64,000 nucleotides of DNA from Pseudomonas asplenii (GCF_001293465.1 NZ_JSYZ01000018.1:1-64000), one strand, 5' to 3'. Shown: positions 45,440 through 55,129, numbered from the stretch's first letter. Notes: generated by a model not told the origin, from the letters alone. Translations and numbers: made by a program.

Positions 45440-46329
45440 CAGTCGCCTCCACCACCCAACCGGCTGCCCCAGCCGAGCTTGGTCCTGCAGACTTCGTAAT
45501 AGTTGTGATCCAGCGGGTGGATCAGGCGCAGTTTCTGCGGCTTCTTGCTGATGGTCACCGTATCACCCGGCGCGCAGGTGAAATGGTTCTGGCCGTCGCA
45601 GGAGACTTGTGGGTAGATCTGCATGTCCCGGGATACCACGATTTTCAGTTCGCTGTTGCCATCCACCACGATGGGGCGGCTGGACAAGGTATGGGGGTAC
45701 ATCGGCACGATCACAATGGCATCGAGCTTGGGATGCATGATCGGGCCGCCGGCCGACAGCGCGTAGGCGGTGGAACCGGTGGGGGTGGCGACGATCAGGC
45801 CGTCGGCCTTCTGGCTGCAGACGAACTGGCCGTCGATGTACAGCTCGAACTCGATCATCCGCGTCGACTTGCCGGGGTGCAGCACCACATCGTTGAGCGC
45901 ATCGCCCTGGCCGATGGCTTCCGCGTGGCGGCGCACCTCGGCTTGCAGCAGGAAGCGGTTCTCCACCAGATAGTGGCCGTCGAGGACCTTGGCCACCTCG
46001 ACCTCGAGGTCGTCCGGACGGATATCGGTGAGAAAGCCCAGGTTGCCGCGGTTGATCCCCAGCACCGGCACGTTGTGCCGCGCCAGCGCGCGGGCGGCCC
46101 CCAGCAGGCTGCCGTCGCCGCCGACGACGATGACCATGTCGCAGACCTCGCCGAGCATCTTCCGGGAAGACGTCTGCAGGCCGTGGCCCGGCAGCACTTC
46201 GGCGATGGTGTCCTCGAGGATCACATGCATGTGCCGCTCGAGCAGGAAACGCTTGAGACGGCGAACGGTATCCAGCACCTGCGAACTGCCCAGGCGGCCA
46301 ATGATGCCGATATTGCGAAATTGCTCCAT
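45439..46329 (-). CDS. nadK: NAD kinase
   Basis: A 296-aa ATP-NAD kinase producing NADP. Conserved GGDGS (Asp72), NRGNLGFLTD and the substrate loop PTGSTAYALSAGGPIM are all present; length matches the family. AGGAG precedes ATG 46329. First gene of the minus-strand operon with the PPP phosphatase and glpG; divergent from the DUF1853 gene. Confidence 0.95.
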   Translation of the reverse strand: MEQFRNIGIIGRLGSSQVLDTVRRLKRFLLERHMHVILEDTIAEVLPGHGLQTSSRKMLGEVCDMVIVVGGDGSLLGAARALARHNVPVLGINRGNLGFLTDIRPDDLEVEVAKVLDGHYLVENRFLLQAEVRRHAEAIGQGDALNDVVLHPGKSTRMIEFELYIDGQFVCSQKADGLIVATPTGSTAYALSAGGPIMHPKLDAIVIVPMYPHTLSSRPIVVDGNSELKIVVSRDMQIYPQVSCDGQNHFTCAPGDTVTISKKPQKLRLIHPLDHNYYEVCRTKLGWGSRLGGGGD

Positions 46330-46435
46330 GGGGCTCCTGAAAAAGGTTCTGCGGCAGGCAAAAGAACGATTATGGGCGAAACCCGGTCCGAGACAAAATC
46401 CTTTCAGCCTCGAAGCAAACGGCTATGCTCGCAGA

Positions 46436-47386
46436 ATGATCCTGTTTCCCGGCTTGCTCAACCTTCCCCGGCAGTTGCGCCACCCCGAAGTGCGCGACCT
46501 GGCCTGGGTCATCCTGGCGCCGCCGATGCTCCTCGACACGCCCTGGCCCCAGCGCCACCCGCTGGCCGGCAGCGACTGGGTGCAGTCGCCCGCACAGCTG
46601 GAACACTGGCTGCGCGAACTGGATCGCGACAGTGCCGGGCTGCAGCACTGGCTGGCCCAGGCCACCACCCGGCGACTGGGGCTGTACTACGAGCGGCTCT
46701 GGCAGTTCGCCGTGCGCCACGCGCCGGGTATCGAACTGATCGGTGCCAACCTGCCGATCCGCCGCGAAGGCCATACCCTGGGCGAACTCGACCTGCTGCT
46801 GCGCGACCGCGACGGCGTGCATCATCTGGAGCTGGCGATCAAGCTCTACCTGGGGCCGCAACAAGGTCGTGGCGAAGCGCCGGAGCGCTGGCTCGGCCCC
46901 GGCTGCCATGACCGCCTGGACCGCAAGCTGGCGCACCTGAGCGAGCACCAGTTGCCGATCTCCGCCCGCCCGGAAAGCCGCGAAGCGCTGGCGGCGCTGG
47001 GAGTCGGGCACTTCAGTGCACAGCTGTGGCTCGGCGGTTATCTGCTGTATCCGTGGCCCGGCAATTCGTGTCCGCCGCGCGGGGTGCACCCACAGCATCT
47101 GCACGGGCGCTGGCTGCATCAGCGCGACTGGGCGGACTTTCGCGTGCAGAGCCCGCCAGGGCGCTGGCAGCCGCTGCCGCGCCACGCCTGGCTGGCTCCG
47201 GCGCACTACGGCGAGGAGCAGGCCTGGACCGAAGAGCGGCTGGATGACTGGCTGGACCAACTCGCCCCCCAGGCGCCGGCGCAACTGCTGGTACGCCTGA
47301 CCCGCAATGGCGCGGGGGACTGGGAGGAAGCCGAGCGGCTGTTCCTGGTGGCCGATCTGTGGCCGAACGTGCCGGGGTCGGTTTGA
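46436..47386 (+). CDS. DUF1853 family protein
   Basis: A 316-aa protein with the family opening LPRQLRHPEVRDLAWVILAP, the LGLYYERLWQFAV and REGHTLGELDLLLRD segments (nuclease-like acidic/DLLL pattern, unproven) and the C-terminal PRHAWLAPA. Function unknown; the GELDLLL and E-x-K-like pattern recalls restriction-endonuclease-like folds. ATG 46436 is the first in-frame start with family similarity, though its ribosome site is weak. Convergent with arsB, 16 nt apart. Confidence 0.82.
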   Translation: MILFPGLLNLPRQLRHPEVRDLAWVILAPPMLLDTPWPQRHPLAGSDWVQSPAQLEHWLRELDRDSAGLQHWLAQATTRRLGLYYERLWQFAVRHAPGIELIGANLPIRREGHTLGELDLLLRDRDGVHHLELAIKLYLGPQQGRGEAPERWLGPGCHDRLDRKLAHLSEHQLPISARPESREALAALGVGHFSAQLWLGGYLLYPWPGNSCPPRGVHPQHLHGRWLHQRDWADFRVQSPPGRWQPLPRHAWLAPAHYGEEQAWTEERLDDWLDQLAPQAPAQLLVRLTRNGAGDWEEAERLFLVADLWPNVPGSV

Positions 47387-47402
47387 GGGCCCTCGCGGCG
47401 AT

Positions 47403-48686
47403 CTACACGGACAAGCGCAGGGCCAGCGCCGCCAGGGTCACCAGCAGCACCGGCAAGGTCAGCACGATCCCGACCCTGAAGTAGTACCCCCAGCCGATGC
47501 GAATATCCTTGCGCTCCAGCACATGCAGCCAGAGCAGGGTCGCCAGGCTGCCGATCGGGGTGATCTTCGGCCCCAGGTCGCTGCCGATGACGTTGGCATA
47601 GATCATCGCATCCTTGACCACCCCGCCGGCATGGCTGGCGTCGATGGACAGCGCGCCGATCAGCACGGTCGGCAGGTTGTTCATGATCGACGACAGAAAC
47701 GCGGTCAGCAGCCCGGTCCCCATGGCCGCGCCCCAGACCCCGTGCTCGGCGAAACGGTCGAGCCAGCCGGCGAGATAGCCGGTCAACCCGGCATTGCGCA
47801 GGCCATACACCACCAGGTACATGCCCAGGGAGAAAATCACGATCTGCCACGGAGCCTCGCGCAACACCTTGCGCGTGGAGATCCGGTGGCCACGGGCGGC
47901 GATCCCCAGCAGCAGCGCGGCGCAGACCGCCGAAATGGCGCTGATGGGAATGCCCAGCGGCTCGAGGGCGAAACAGCCGACCAGCAGGATACCCAGCACC
48001 CACCAACCGGCAATGAAGGTTGCCCGATCGTGGATCGCGCTGGTCGGAGCCTCCAGTTGCTCGGGGTCGTATCGCGCCGGAATGTCACGGCGGAAAAACA
48101 CCATCAGCACCAGCAGCGTCGCCGCCACGCTGACCAGGTTCACCGGCACCATGACCGCCGCATAGGCGTTGAAACCGATGTGGAAATAGTCCGCCGAAAC
48201 GATATTCACCAGGTTCGACACCACCAGCGGCAGGCTGGCGGTGTCGGCGATGAAGCCGGCGGCCATGACGAAGGCCAGGGTCGCCGCCTTGGAGAAACGC
48301 AACGCCAGCAGCATGGCGATGACGATCGGGGTGAGGATCAACGCCGCGCCATCGTTGGCGAACAACGCCGAGACCAGCGCCCCCAGCAGGACGAAGGCGG
48401 CGAACAGGCGGCGTCCGCTGCCCTGCCCCCAGCGGGCGACATGCAGCGCCGCCCAGGCGAAAAAGCCGGCCTCGTCGAGCAGCAGGCTGATGATGATCAG
48501 GGCGATGAAGGTCGCGGTGGCATTCCAGATGATTTGCCAGACCAGCGGGATATCGCTGAGTTGGACCACTCCACTGAGCAGGGCCAGCAGCGCACCGAGC
48601 ATGGCGCTCCAGCCCACGCCGAGCCCCTTGGGCTGCCAGATCACCAGGGTAATGGTCAGCAGGAAAATCAGTACGGCTATCAGCAT
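47403..48686 (-). CDS. arsB: ArsB-type arsenite/antimonite efflux permease
   Basis: A 427-aa, about 12-helix inner-membrane protein matching ArsB in length and in motifs LTITLVIWQPKGLGVGWSAM, ANDGAALILTPIVIAMLLA and FLSSIMNNLPTVLIGALSI plus GSDLGPKITPIGSLATLLWL near the end. It extrudes As(III)/Sb(III) by proton exchange or with ArsA. No arsR, arsC or arsH adjoin, so it may be constitutively expressed or regulated remotely. Confidence 0.9.
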   Translation of the reverse strand: MLIAVLIFLLTITLVIWQPKGLGVGWSAMLGALLALLSGVVQLSDIPLVWQIIWNATATFIALIIISLLLDEAGFFAWAALHVARWGQGSGRRLFAAFVLLGALVSALFANDGAALILTPIVIAMLLALRFSKAATLAFVMAAGFIADTASLPLVVSNLVNIVSADYFHIGFNAYAAVMVPVNLVSVAATLLVLMVFFRRDIPARYDPEQLEAPTSAIHDRATFIAGWWVLGILLVGCFALEPLGIPISAISAVCAALLLGIAARGHRISTRKVLREAPWQIVIFSLGMYLVVYGLRNAGLTGYLAGWLDRFAEHGVWGAAMGTGLLTAFLSSIMNNLPTVLIGALSIDASHAGGVVKDAMIYANVIGSDLGPKITPIGSLATLLWLHVLERKDIRIGWGYYFRVGIVLTLPVLLVTLAALALRLSV

Positions 48687-48971
48687 GAAAACAGGGTCCG
48701 TGGGTTCGGCGGGAGATTCGTGGAGGACGGTTCAGCAAACAGAGTGCCGGACCGGGGAGATAATTCCGCAGGCAGGCGATAAAACACCATCGCCTCTTCA
48801 CGGGCAAGCCCGTGAAGGGAGCCGCAGGGAAAAAGTCATTTTCATTCACGAAACTTCGCAACGCCCCTGCCAATCTGCCTCAGGCAAAGGGCACGAAAGC
48901 GTATTAGAGTGTAGGAACGACTCCGCCGCTCAAGAACGGAGCGTCACGCCCTGATGAGTGAGGAACAATCC
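48687..48971. other. Intergenic region with palindrome, arsB/cytochrome b561
   Basis: About 285 nt without a gene. Contains a perfect hairpin CTTCACGGG (48796-48804)-CAAG-CCCGTGAAG (48809-48817), a REP-like palindrome. Promoters of arsB (-) and of cytochrome b561 (+) must both lie here, but no convincing -35/-10 was found. Confidence 0.5.
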
Positions 48972-49523
48972 ATGCCCTGGAAGAACACCGACAGCCGCTA
49001 CAGCAGCATGTCGATCGCCCTGCACTGGTTGATGCTGGTGCTACTGGTCATTGTCTATGGCTGCATCGAGTTTCGCGGCCAGTTTCCCAAAGGCAGTGGT
49101 GGCCGGGCGCTGATCGTCGAATTCCACTACATGCTCGGGCTGACCGTGTTCGCCCTGGTCTGGCTGCGGCTGGTGGCCCGGGCCATCGGCGTGGCGCCGA
49201 AGATCGTACCGAACCCGCCGACCTGGCAGAGGCTGCTGTCGAAGCTGATGCACATCGCGCTGTACCTGTTCATGATCGCCACGCCGCTGCTCGGCTGGCT
49301 GGTGGTCAGCGGCCTGGGTCACCAGGTGATGTTCTATGGCATCGACCTGCCGACCCTGATCGCCGAAAACCGCCCGCTGGCCAAGGAAATCAAGGGCTGG
49401 CACGAACTGGCCGGCACCCTGGGCTACTGGTTGATCGGTTTGCACGCCCTGGCCGGGCTCTATCACCACTATGTGGTGCGCGATAACACCCTGGTGCGGA
49501 TCATCCCCGGCCGCCCATCCTGA
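48972..49523 (+). CDS. Cytochrome b561
   Basis: A 183-aa four-helix diheme membrane protein (cybB/YodB type). Helices at about residues 15-32, 48-68, 90-112 and 145-165, with heme-ligand His in ALHWLMLV, EFHYMLGL, LMHIALYL and LHALAGLYHHYV. Transfers electrons between quinol and periplasmic or superoxide-linked acceptors. ATG 48972 follows GAGGAA; an upstream ATG at 48954 gives a six-residue longer protein. Confidence 0.9.
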   Translation: MPWKNTDSRYSSMSIALHWLMLVLLVIVYGCIEFRGQFPKGSGGRALIVEFHYMLGLTVFALVWLRLVARAIGVAPKIVPNPPTWQRLLSKLMHIALYLFMIATPLLGWLVVSGLGHQVMFYGIDLPTLIAENRPLAKEIKGWHELAGTLGYWLIGLHALAGLYHHYVVRDNTLVRIIPGRPS

Positions 49524-49603
49524 GGTACCGCGCCGGCGGCCGAAAGTGGGCCCTGCATGGCCCGCCCTGAACGGCTCCACACCAAATTCATGGCCCACAC
49601 GCA

Positions 49604-49632
49604 CCTGTGGGAGCCCGGATTGCCGGCGAAGG
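49604..49632. repeat. REP-like unit
   Basis: CCTGTGGGAGCCCGGATTGC followed by CGGCGAAGG, a typical Pseudomonas REP head; its inverted partner appears to end near 49712 at GCTACAGG, inside the 3' end of the next gene. Confidence 0.55.
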
Positions 49633-49703
49633 GGCCCTTGGATCGCCAGAAGGCTGGCAAGCCAGGCGCCTGCGGGTTCGCAGGGCCCGTGGAGGGCGTG
49701 CCG

Positions 49704-50621
49704 CTACAGGATCAGACTCCGGCGGCCCTGCAGGCCACCGGTATGTACGAAGACCAATCGCGTACCCGCAGCGAAGCGTGCGGCCTCCACCTGTTCCCGC
49801 AAGGCCAGCAGGGCCTTGCCTGTATACAGGCACTCCAGCGGCACGCCGCCTTGTCGCTCGCTCTCGGCGACAAAGGCCTGCAGGTGCGGATCGACCCTGG
49901 CGAAACCGCCACGGCAGGCATCGACCAGTTCGTAGCCGCTGTCCGTCACACCGGCCTCGTCGAGGATCTTCGTCATCGAGGGCGCGACACCGTGGTCTGC
50001 CGGTACCGCCAGTGCGGCATGGACCCCTCGCCGGCCCGCCTCGGCCAGCACCAGTCCGGCGGCGGTGGTGCCGGTTCCGGCCGCCAGCCACCAGCCGTGG
50101 AAGTCATCCCAGCCGAGCCTTGGCAGTTGTGCCTCGACCATGGCGGGCAGCACCGTGCAACCGCGCGCGCCCGCCAGTCCGCCGCCGCCCTCGGGCACCC
50201 CATGCAGGTGCGGGTAACGGCTGCGCCAGGTCGTCCAGAAGTCCGGCGCATGGCGCTTGCGATAACCCTCGTAGCCGAGCCAGTGCAACTCCATGCCAAA
50301 GACCTGGAGATCGAGCACCGTCGGGGTTTCGACTGGATGACCACGCAGCAGCCCGACGGTGGCAAAGCCCAAGCGCTTGCCGGCGGCGGCCAGGGCGTGC
50401 AGGTGGTTGGAGTGGGCGCCCCCCAGGCTGATCAGGCCTGTGGCATTGACCTGGCGGGCGGCGGCAATGTGCTCGGTGAGCTTGAACCACTTGTTGCCGC
50501 TGATCAGGGGATCGATCAGGTCCAGGCGCAGGACCGCCACCTCGACGCCGGCCCGGGCGAGCCAGTCGAGGTGAAGGGGTTCAAGTGGCGCGTGGGGACG
50601 CCAGTCGGGCGGAGGCAACAT
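49704..50621 (-). CDS. PLP enzyme: D-cysteine desulfhydrase/ACC deaminase family
   Basis: A 305-aa fold-type II PLP enzyme. PLP Lys44 in SGNKWFKL, GGAHSNHL (cofactor/substrate loop, about 67-74), the phosphate-binding AAGTGTTAAGLVLAE and the HTGG motif near the end. D-cysteine desulfhydrase (pyruvate + H2S + NH3) is likelier than true ACC deaminase, which has a longer, distinct sequence; the family includes both and the residues that separate them cannot be decided by eye. Start lacks a strong ribosome site. Lies 83 nt after fadH on the same strand. Confidence 0.85.
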   Translation of the reverse strand: MLPPPDWRPHAPLEPLHLDWLARAGVEVAVLRLDLIDPLISGNKWFKLTEHIAAARQVNATGLISLGGAHSNHLHALAAAGKRLGFATVGLLRGHPVETPTVLDLQVFGMELHWLGYEGYRKRHAPDFWTTWRSRYPHLHGVPEGGGGLAGARGCTVLPAMVEAQLPRLGWDDFHGWWLAAGTGTTAAGLVLAEAGRRGVHAALAVPADHGVAPSMTKILDEAGVTDSGYELVDACRGGFARVDPHLQAFVAESERQGGVPLECLYTGKALLALREQVEAARFAAGTRLVFVHTGGLQGRRSLIL

Positions 50622-50704
50622 CGGGGGACCGCAACCTGGAAAACGGCGCCCAGTCTATCAAACTGTCCCCCCCCTCTGAAGTCAACTGCGGGACACGGCC
50701 GGGA

Positions 50705-52741
50705 TCAGAGTTCGGCGGCCAGGCGCGAACCCTGGTTGATCGCCCGCTTGGCATCCAGCTCGGCCGCAACATCCGCACCACCGACCAGATGCACGTTCTG
50801 CCCTGCTGCCACCAGGCCTTCCTGCAGCTCGCGCAGCGGGTCCTGACCGGCACAGATGACCACGTTGTCCACCGGCAGCACCTGCGGCTCGCCCTCGCCG
50901 ATACGGATATGCAGGCCTTCGTCATCGATCTTCAGGTACTCGACGCTGTTGAGCATCTGCACCCGCTTGTTCTTCAGCCCGGTGCGATGAATCCAGCCGG
51001 TGGTCTTGCCCAGGCCATCACCGACCTTGGAAGCCTTGCGCTGCAACAGGAACACCTGGCGCGCCGGCGCATGGACCTCGGGCTTGATCCCGGCGATGCC
51101 GCCCCGTGCCTCGAGCCCGGTGTCGATCCCCCACTCGTGCCAGAACGCCTGGCGATCCTGGCTGGTGGCAACGCCCTGGTGCACGAGGAACTCCGAGACG
51201 TCGAAGCCGATGCCACCGGCACCGATCACCGCCACCTTGTCGCCCACCGGCTTGCGCCCGAGCAGCACGTCCAGGTAGCTCAGCACCTTGGCATGCTCGA
51301 CGCCCGGAATGGCCGGCACCCGCGGGCTGATGCCGGTCGCGAGGATGATCTCGTCATAACCGCCGGCCACCAGTTGCGCGACGTCCACGCGGGTGTCCAG
51401 GCACAGTTCGACATGGGTGGTCTGCAGCTTGCGCTTGAAGTAGCGCAGGGTTTCGTAGAATTCCTCCTTGCCGGGCACGCGCTTGGCGACGTTGAACTGG
51501 CCGCCGATTTCGCCGGCCGCATCGAACAGCGTCACCTGGTGCCCACGTTCGGCCGCCACGGTGGCCGCCGCCAGGCCGGCCGGGCCGGCGCCGACCACGG
51601 CGATCTTCTTGATCTGCCTGACCGGCAGGTAGTTCAGCTCGGTCTCATGGCAGGCCCGCGGATTGACCAGGCACGAGGTCAGTTTGCCGCCAAAGGTGTG
51701 GTCCAGGCAGGCCTGGTTGCAGCCGATGCAGGTGTTGATCTCGTCGGCACGCCCGGCGGCGGCCTTGTTGACGAAGTCCGGGTCGGCCAGAAATGGCCGG
51801 GCCATCGACACCATGTCGGCATCGCCCTCGGCCAGCACCTGCTCGGCGACTTCCGGGGTATTGATGCGGTTGGTGGTGATCAGCGGGATCGACACCGAGC
51901 CGCGCAGCTTGGCCGTGACCTTGGTGAACGCGGCACGCGGGACCTTGGTGGCAATGGTCGGGATCCGCGCCTCGTGCCAGCCGATCCCGGTATTGATGAG
52001 CGTCGCACCGGCACCTTCGATGGCCTTGGCCAGTTGCACGATCTCGTCCCAGGTGCTGCCGCCTTCCACCAGGTCGAGCATCGACAGGCGGAAGATGATG
52101 ATGAAATCGGTACCGACCGCCTCGCGCACCCGCCGCACGATTTCCACCGGCAGGCGCATGCGGTTCTCGTAGCTGCCGCCCCAGCGGTCGGTGCGGTGGT
52201 TGGTATGGGCCGCCAGGAACTGGTTGATGAAGTAGCCTTCCGACCCCATGATCTCGACGCCGTCGTAACCGGCGGACTGGGCCAGGCTCGAGCAGGTGAC
52301 GAAATCGGCAATCTGCTTCTCGATGCCCGCCTCATCCAGTTCCCTGGGCTTGAACGGGTTGATCGGTGCCTGGATCGCGCTCGGCGCCACCTGTTTCGGG
52401 CTGTAGGCATAACGCCCGGCGTGAAGGATCTGCATGCAGATCTTGCCGCCCGCCTCGTGCACCGCGCGGGTGACGATGCGGTGCTGCTCCGCCTCCTCGC
52501 GGGTGGTCAGCCGGGCCGCCCCGGAGTAGACCCCACCCTCCTCGTTCGGCGCGATGCCGCCGGTGACCATCAGGCCGACACCGCCACGGGCGCGTTCGGC
52601 GAAATAGGCCGCCATGCGCTCGAAACCACCGGGTTTTTCCTCAAGGCCGGTGTGCATGGAACCCATCAGGGTGCGGTTGCGCAGGGTGGTGAAACCCAGG
52701 TCGAGCGGGGCCAGCAGGTGCGGGTACGAAGTGGCGGTCAT
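50705..52741 (-). CDS. fadH: 2,4-dienoyl-CoA reductase (NADPH), FadH
   Basis: A 678-aa multidomain flavoprotein for beta-oxidation of unsaturated fatty acids. N-terminal old-yellow-enzyme TIM barrel (LLAPLDLGFTTLRNRTLMGS; HAGRYAYSP; SEGYFINQF), the 4Fe-4S Cys cluster starting CIGCNQACLD at about residue 337, then two Rossmann regions for FAD and NADPH (AVVGAGPAGLAAATVAAERG and VAVIGAGGIGFDV). Length equals E. coli FadH (672). GGAG supports ATG 52741. Confidence 0.96.
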   Translation of the reverse strand: MTATSYPHLLAPLDLGFTTLRNRTLMGSMHTGLEEKPGGFERMAAYFAERARGGVGLMVTGGIAPNEEGGVYSGAARLTTREEAEQHRIVTRAVHEAGGKICMQILHAGRYAYSPKQVAPSAIQAPINPFKPRELDEAGIEKQIADFVTCSSLAQSAGYDGVEIMGSEGYFINQFLAAHTNHRTDRWGGSYENRMRLPVEIVRRVREAVGTDFIIIFRLSMLDLVEGGSTWDEIVQLAKAIEGAGATLINTGIGWHEARIPTIATKVPRAAFTKVTAKLRGSVSIPLITTNRINTPEVAEQVLAEGDADMVSMARPFLADPDFVNKAAAGRADEINTCIGCNQACLDHTFGGKLTSCLVNPRACHETELNYLPVRQIKKIAVVGAGPAGLAAATVAAERGHQVTLFDAAGEIGGQFNVAKRVPGKEEFYETLRYFKRKLQTTHVELCLDTRVDVAQLVAGGYDEIILATGISPRVPAIPGVEHAKVLSYLDVLLGRKPVGDKVAVIGAGGIGFDVSEFLVHQGVATSQDRQAFWHEWGIDTGLEARGGIAGIKPEVHAPARQVFLLQRKASKVGDGLGKTTGWIHRTGLKNKRVQMLNSVEYLKIDDEGLHIRIGEGEPQVLPVDNVVICAGQDPLRELQEGLVAAGQNVHLVGGADVAAELDAKRAINQGSRLAAEL

Positions 52742-52819
52742 GGCAAACTCCAGGACAGGCTAGATCACGGAATGCGGGGGCTCTGCGGCTCCCGTCTGAT
52801 GTATGACTGGCACATTAAA

Positions 52820-52838
52820 GAGCCGCCGAGGGCGGCTC
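52820..52838. promoter_or_regulatory. GC-rich hairpin between fadH and nitrilase-fold gene
   Basis: GAGCCGCC-GAG-GGCGGCTC, perfect 8-bp stem, 80 nt upstream of the fadH start and about 110 nt upstream of the divergent gene; followed on the minus strand by TTTAATG. Could be a leader hairpin of fadH or an operator. Function unknown. Confidence 0.4.
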
Positions 52839-52950
52839 AATGATCGAAACTGACAAGTTATTGATCCAAATGCGCAGTCCTGCTTGGCAACTGCCGCCAT
52901 CAGCCCTACCCTAGTCGATGAATTCCGCCCACGGCCGCCAGCTTTACCCC

Positions 52951-54090
52951 ATGCGCAAATTTTTCGTCGGTACCCTTCTCGTGGCCCTGATCGCCGCACT
53001 GACCAGCTACGGCCTCTGGACCAGGCAACGCAGCAGCGGCCACTACCTGTCCGACCTGCGTATCCGGCTCACGCTGAACCAGGGCGTGCCCGGCGAGCAT
53101 GGCAACCTGCTGGGCATCCAGCCGGAACTGTTCCCCAGCGACTACCAGAGCCTGCCTCGCCTGCACCGCAAGCTCGCCGCCTACCTGCAACAGGCGCGCA
53201 GCCTGGGCCTGCTCAACGCCAGGACCGTGGTGGTATTGCCCGAGCATGTCGGTACCTGGCTGGTGCTGCGTGGAGAAAAGGACGACCTGTTCCAGGCCCT
53301 CGACCAGCAGGAAGCCATGAACTGGCTGATGGTCAGCAACCCGCTAAAATTCACTGGCACGCTGTTCAAGGCCAAGGGCCGCAGCCGCCCGGACGATGCC
53401 CGGCTGCGCATGAAGGCCAAGGCCATGGCCAGCGACTACCAGGCGCTGTTCGGCGGCCTGGCGAAGGAATTCGGGGTGACCCTGGTGGCCGGCACCATCC
53501 TGCTGCCCACTCCGTTCGTCGAGCAGGGCACGCTGAAATTCGGTCGCGGCTCGCTGTACAACGCCAGCCTGACCTTCGGCGCCGATGGCCTGCCCCTCGG
53601 CCAGCCACAACGCCAGCTGTACCCGACCTTCGAACAGCGCGGCTACGTGCTGGGCGCCGCCGACCAGGGGATGAACGTCGTCGACACCCCGGCCGGCCGC
53701 CTGGGCATTCTCATCGGCAGCGACAGCTGGTACCCGAACGCCTACAGCCAGCTCGACGCCCTGGGGGTCAAGCTGATCGCGGTACCGGCCTATGTCGCCG
53801 GCAAGGGTAGCTGGGACCGGCCCTGGCGTGGTTTCAGAAGTGCCGTCACCCCGCCCGAGATCAGCCTGCGCCCCGGTGAACTCAGCGAGGGCGAGGCCTG
53901 GCACCGCCTGACCCTGATCGGTCGGCCCGCGGCCAGCCAGTCCATCGCCGGCATCAGTGTGTTCCTGCGTGGGCAGCTCTGGGACCAGCGCAGCTCGGGG
54001 CAGAGTTTCATCAGCTATAACGGACAGACCTTCACCCAGGACGACGCTGCCGGTCGCGGCGCCCGCCTGATCAACCTGTGGTTGCCATGA
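52951..54090 (+). CDS. Membrane-anchored nitrilase-fold protein, degenerate
   Basis: A 379-aa protein with one N-terminal transmembrane helix (KFFVGTLLVALIAALTSYGL) and a periplasm- or cytosol-facing carbon-nitrogen-hydrolase fold. The catalytic Glu is seen in VVVLPEHVGTW (about residue 100), but the nucleophile motif reads GILIGSDSWYPN where active members have a Cys (C-x-D-x-W), so it is probably inactive or noncatalytic. ATG 52951 is preferred to 52918 by the hydrophobic start. Its stop overlaps the AraC gene (ATGA). Substrate unknown. Confidence 0.75.
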   Translation: MRKFFVGTLLVALIAALTSYGLWTRQRSSGHYLSDLRIRLTLNQGVPGEHGNLLGIQPELFPSDYQSLPRLHRKLAAYLQQARSLGLLNARTVVVLPEHVGTWLVLRGEKDDLFQALDQQEAMNWLMVSNPLKFTGTLFKAKGRSRPDDARLRMKAKAMASDYQALFGGLAKEFGVTLVAGTILLPTPFVEQGTLKFGRGSLYNASLTFGADGLPLGQPQRQLYPTFEQRGYVLGAADQGMNVVDTPAGRLGILIGSDSWYPNAYSQLDALGVKLIAVPAYVAGKGSWDRPWRGFRSAVTPPEISLRPGELSEGEAWHRLTLIGRPAASQSIAGISVFLRGQLWDQRSSGQSFISYNGQTFTQDDAAGRGARLINLWLP

Positions 54091-55127
54091 AGCCGGTCGC
54101 CATGCGCCTCGGCGACCTGTCGGTGGGCTTCGTCCACAGCCTCGCCGACGCGGTGCGCGAGCTGGGTCGCGACCCCGGCGAGTTGCTGGAACAATATGGC
54201 CTGGACCCGGCCCGCCTGGCCGAGCCCGGTGCCCGGCTGTCGATCCCGCGCTACATGCGTCTGGGTCACGCCGCCATCCAGCTCACCGGCAACCCGGCAC
54301 TGGGCCTGCACATGGGTCGCCTGAGCCGCCTGAGCCAGGCCGGCCTGGCCGGCATCACCGCGGCCCAGGCGCCGACCGTGCGCGAGGCGGCCCGCACCCT
54401 CACCCGTTTCGAACCACTCTACGGTTCCAACTACCGCGGCCAGTCGAGTTTCCACGAGGATGCCGAGGGTGCCTGGCTGCGTTTCTATTCCATCAGCCCG
54501 TACAACGCCTATAACCGCTTCGTGGTCGACTCGATCATCGCCGGCTGGCTGAAACAGCTGTCCAGCGTCGCCGGCCAGCCCTTGCGGGCCGCACGGATCG
54601 ACATTGAATTCGGCGCCCCCGACTACGCCGCCGAGTACCACCTGCTCGGCGAGTGCCCGCTGCAGTTCGGCGCCGACATCAACCAGCTACGCCTGGACCA
54701 GGCCAGCCTCGGCCTGCGCAATCCGGAACATTGCCCGAGCACCTGGCGACAGCTGCTGCAACTGTGCGAACGGGAACTGGAGCAATTGACCCGCACCCGC
54801 AGCCTGCGTGAACGCATCGCCCGGTTGCTGGGGCCGTTGCTCAATGGTGGCCGGGAACCCGACCTGGAAGAAGTGGCGGCACGCCTGAAGCTGCCGACCT
54901 GGACCTTGCGGCGCAAGCTGGCCGAGGAAGGCACGCAATTTCGCGCGATTCTCAACGATACCCGCCGCGACCTGGCGATGACCTACATCCGCGATACGGA
55001 ACTGGCCTTTGGCGAAATCGCCTACCTGCTCGGCTTTGCCTCGGCCGAAGCCTTTCAGCGTGCCTTCAAGCGCTGGAACGGCCAGACGCCCGGCGAGTTC
55101 CGCCGCAGCCAGCGACATTCCGCCTGA
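54087..55127 (+). CDS. AraC-family transcriptional regulator (OruR/ArgR-like architecture)
   Basis: A 346-aa regulator: an N-terminal arabinose-binding-like domain (about residues 1-215, with GLHMGRLSRLSQAGLAGI) and a C-terminal AraC double helix-turn-helix (about 245-345: LEEVAARLKLPTWTLRRKLA and IAYLLGFASAEAFQRAFKRW). Translated from an ATG overlapping the preceding stop, so it probably regulates or is cotranscribed with the nitrilase-fold gene. Ligand unknown. Confidence 0.88.
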   Translation: MKPVAMRLGDLSVGFVHSLADAVRELGRDPGELLEQYGLDPARLAEPGARLSIPRYMRLGHAAIQLTGNPALGLHMGRLSRLSQAGLAGITAAQAPTVREAARTLTRFEPLYGSNYRGQSSFHEDAEGAWLRFYSISPYNAYNRFVVDSIIAGWLKQLSSVAGQPLRAARIDIEFGAPDYAAEYHLLGECPLQFGADINQLRLDQASLGLRNPEHCPSTWRQLLQLCERELEQLTRTRSLRERIARLLGPLLNGGREPDLEEVAARLKLPTWTLRRKLAEEGTQFRAILNDTRRDLAMTYIRDTELAFGEIAYLLGFASAEAFQRAFKRWNGQTPGEFRRSQRHSA

Positions 55128-55129
55128 GC

